In this document: positions 6,031 through 6,951 of the stretch, one piece after another
How the letters are laid out: every line of letters starts with the position of its first letter
Position numbering within the stretch: position 1 is the stretch's first letter
Assembly (NCBI GenBank): GCA_022360735.1
Contig: JAKSCF010000770.1
Span: 1 to 6,951 of the forward strand
Reading direction: 5' to 3'
Source of the DNA: Clostridia bacterium
GTDB taxonomy: Bacteria; Bacillota_A; Clostridia; Peptostreptococcales; JAAYPU01
Length of the DNA stretch: 6,951 bases
The notes under the pieces: model-generated
What the model was told of the DNA's origin: nothing
Seen by the model: the letters and a program-made list of their open reading frames with translations, nothing else
Databases searched by the model: none
Translations under genes and position numbers: made by a program

Positions 6031-6951
6031 TCATGTCGTATTTCTGCCTAAATAGTCAGCAAGGAGAACAGCAGCACTTATTTTGTCAGGGTTAACATCA
6101 CAATGCATATTCAAAGCGGTCCCCTGTTCCCAAGCTATTTTGGATAATTCATTGATCTTTTGTATATTCTGGCGATCAATTCCTATATCTTCAAGTCTGT
6201 AAGGCAGCTTCATATCCTTACAAAATCTGCAAATGCAAGTTATTTCTTCTTCGGACCTACCCTCAAGAACCATTTGTACTAATGCGCCGAAGGCTACCAC
6301 CTCGCCGTGCATCTTATCTTTTCCACCTAAATTTCTATACCCATGATAAATACTGTGTGCCAATGCCAGTCCGCCGCTTTCGAAACCGATGCCGCTGAAT
6401 AAAAGGCTGGATTCCACCACTTTTTCAATGGCCGGAGACCATATCCCCATTTCACAGGAAACCTTAGCCATCCTGCCATATGTGAAGAGTACGTCTCCGA
6501 TGGTTTTTGCACACTGTGCAGCCAATAATGAAGGGCGTCCGCCGGCTATGGTAATGGCCCCTGACTTATAACACGCCTCTGCTTCATAATAAATTCCCAA
6601 TGCCCCGCCGATACCGGCTGCCAAATAACGCAAAGGTGCTTTTGCAATGATCTCAGTATCTACCAGTACGATGTCAGGATTTCGCTTAAAGCGTACATAG
6701 TGACTAAACTCACCCCACTCATCATATATCACTGAAACGGTGCTTGTAGGTGCATCCGTTGAGGCAACGGTTGGGATTATACCTACAGGCGTATGAAGAT
6801 TAGAGGCTACTACTTTTGCAGCATCGATGGCTTTTCCTCCCCCAATTCCCACCACGGCTTTGATGCCTTCTGCTTTACCTATTTCCGTTAGACGTCCGAT
6901 TTCCTTCTCTGTGCATTCTCCACAGAATGCCTCTTTAATCCATTGGATTCC
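6031..6951 (-). CDS. GldA-family (glycerol dehydrogenase-like) alcohol dehydrogenase, N-terminus beyond the right edge
   Basis: The reading frame stays open to the window edge, giving 306 visible residues of a protein normally near 365, so roughly 60 N-terminal residues lie outside. An internal GTG at 6855 is not the start, because homologous sequence (FCGECTEKEIGRL) continues upstream of it. Family members oxidise polyols such as glycerol or reduce hydroxy-ketones, using NAD and a metal ion. The nucleotide-binding GIGGGKAIDAAK (visible residues 35-46) and STDAPTSTVSVIYDE (64-78) are present. Two of the three metal ligands are present: His199 (LAHSIYHG) and His215 (KMHGE). The third, an Asp in the GMGDAL motif of glycerol dehydrogenases, is Gly116 here (GIGGAL), which leaves metal use and activity in doubt. 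The protein is cytoplasmic with no membrane segment. It ends 16 bases before AOR, suggesting the pair links an alcohol or ketone to an aldehyde or acid. The substrate may not be glycerol. Confidence 0.88.
   Translation of the reverse strand, partial: GIQWIKEAFCGECTEKEIGRLTEIGKAEGIKAVVGIGGGKAIDAAKVVASNLHTPVGIIPTVASTDAPTSTVSVIYDEWGEFSHYVRFKRNPDIVLVDTEIIAKAPLRYLAAGIGGALGIYYEAEACYKSGAITIAGGRPSLLAAQCAKTIGDVLFTYGRMAKVSCEMGIWSPAIEKVVESSLLFSGIGFESGGLALAHSIYHGYRNLGGKDKMHGEVVAFGALVQMVLEGRSEEEITCICRFCKDMKLPYRLEDIGIDRQNIQKINELSKIAWEQGTALNMHCDVNPDKISAAVLLADYLGRNTT

Noticed and set aside
6031..6855. Starting the GldA-like gene at the GTG at 6855
   Set aside because: The frame and family homology continue upstream to the window edge, and no ribosome binding site precedes this GTG. 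The gene is partial.
1..6951. Mobile elements, CRISPR arrays, tRNA/rRNA genes or long repeats
   Set aside because: None seen. Coding density is very high and there is no stretch over 300 bases without a gene.

Overview
The window is one block of seven genes, all on the minus strand and closely spaced (gaps of about 16 to 75 bases). It reads as a single operon transcribed from right to left. Both end genes run off the window: the rightmost lacks its N-terminus and the leftmost lacks its C-terminus. No promoter or convincing terminator is visible. Moderately low GC, strong AAGGAGG-type ribosome binding sites, TTG start use and an oxygen-sensitive tungsten-type aldehyde:ferredoxin oxidoreductase suggest an anaerobic Firmicute (Clostridia-like). 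That placement is inference, not a species identification.

In transcription order the genes are: (1) a glycerol-dehydrogenase-like (GldA family) alcohol dehydrogenase, 6951-6031; (2) an aldehyde:ferredoxin oxidoreductase (AOR), 6014-4131; (3) a small MoaD/ThiS-type protein ending in Gly-Gly, 4100-3867; (4) a D-isomer-specific 2-hydroxyacid dehydrogenase, 3791-2823, starting at TTG; (5) a DapA-superfamily class I aldolase/lyase, 2796-1909; (6) a LarA-like (lactate racemase domain, DUF2088) protein, 1889-615; (7) an IlvD/Edd-family dehydratase, 545 to the left edge.

The combination looks catabolic rather than biosynthetic. A plausible, unproven scheme is that the dehydratase turns a sugar acid or other polyhydroxy acid into a 2-keto-3-deoxy acid. 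The DapA-like lyase would cleave this to pyruvate and an aldehyde, and AOR would oxidise the aldehyde to an acid while reducing ferredoxin. The 2-hydroxyacid dehydrogenase would interconvert a hydroxyacid and a ketoacid, and the LarA-like protein would invert the configuration at an alpha-hydroxy carbon. The GldA-like enzyme would handle a polyol or hydroxy-ketone at entry or exit. This resembles a non-phosphorylative Entner-Doudoroff route with an AOR and a nickel-pincer epimerase added.

The details most worth a second look are the unusual gene combination, loss of the usual metal-ligand Asp in the GldA-like enzyme, a LarA-like protein next to sugar-acid enzymes, and substitutions in the DapA-like and IlvD-like proteins that argue against lysine and branched-chain amino acid synthesis.
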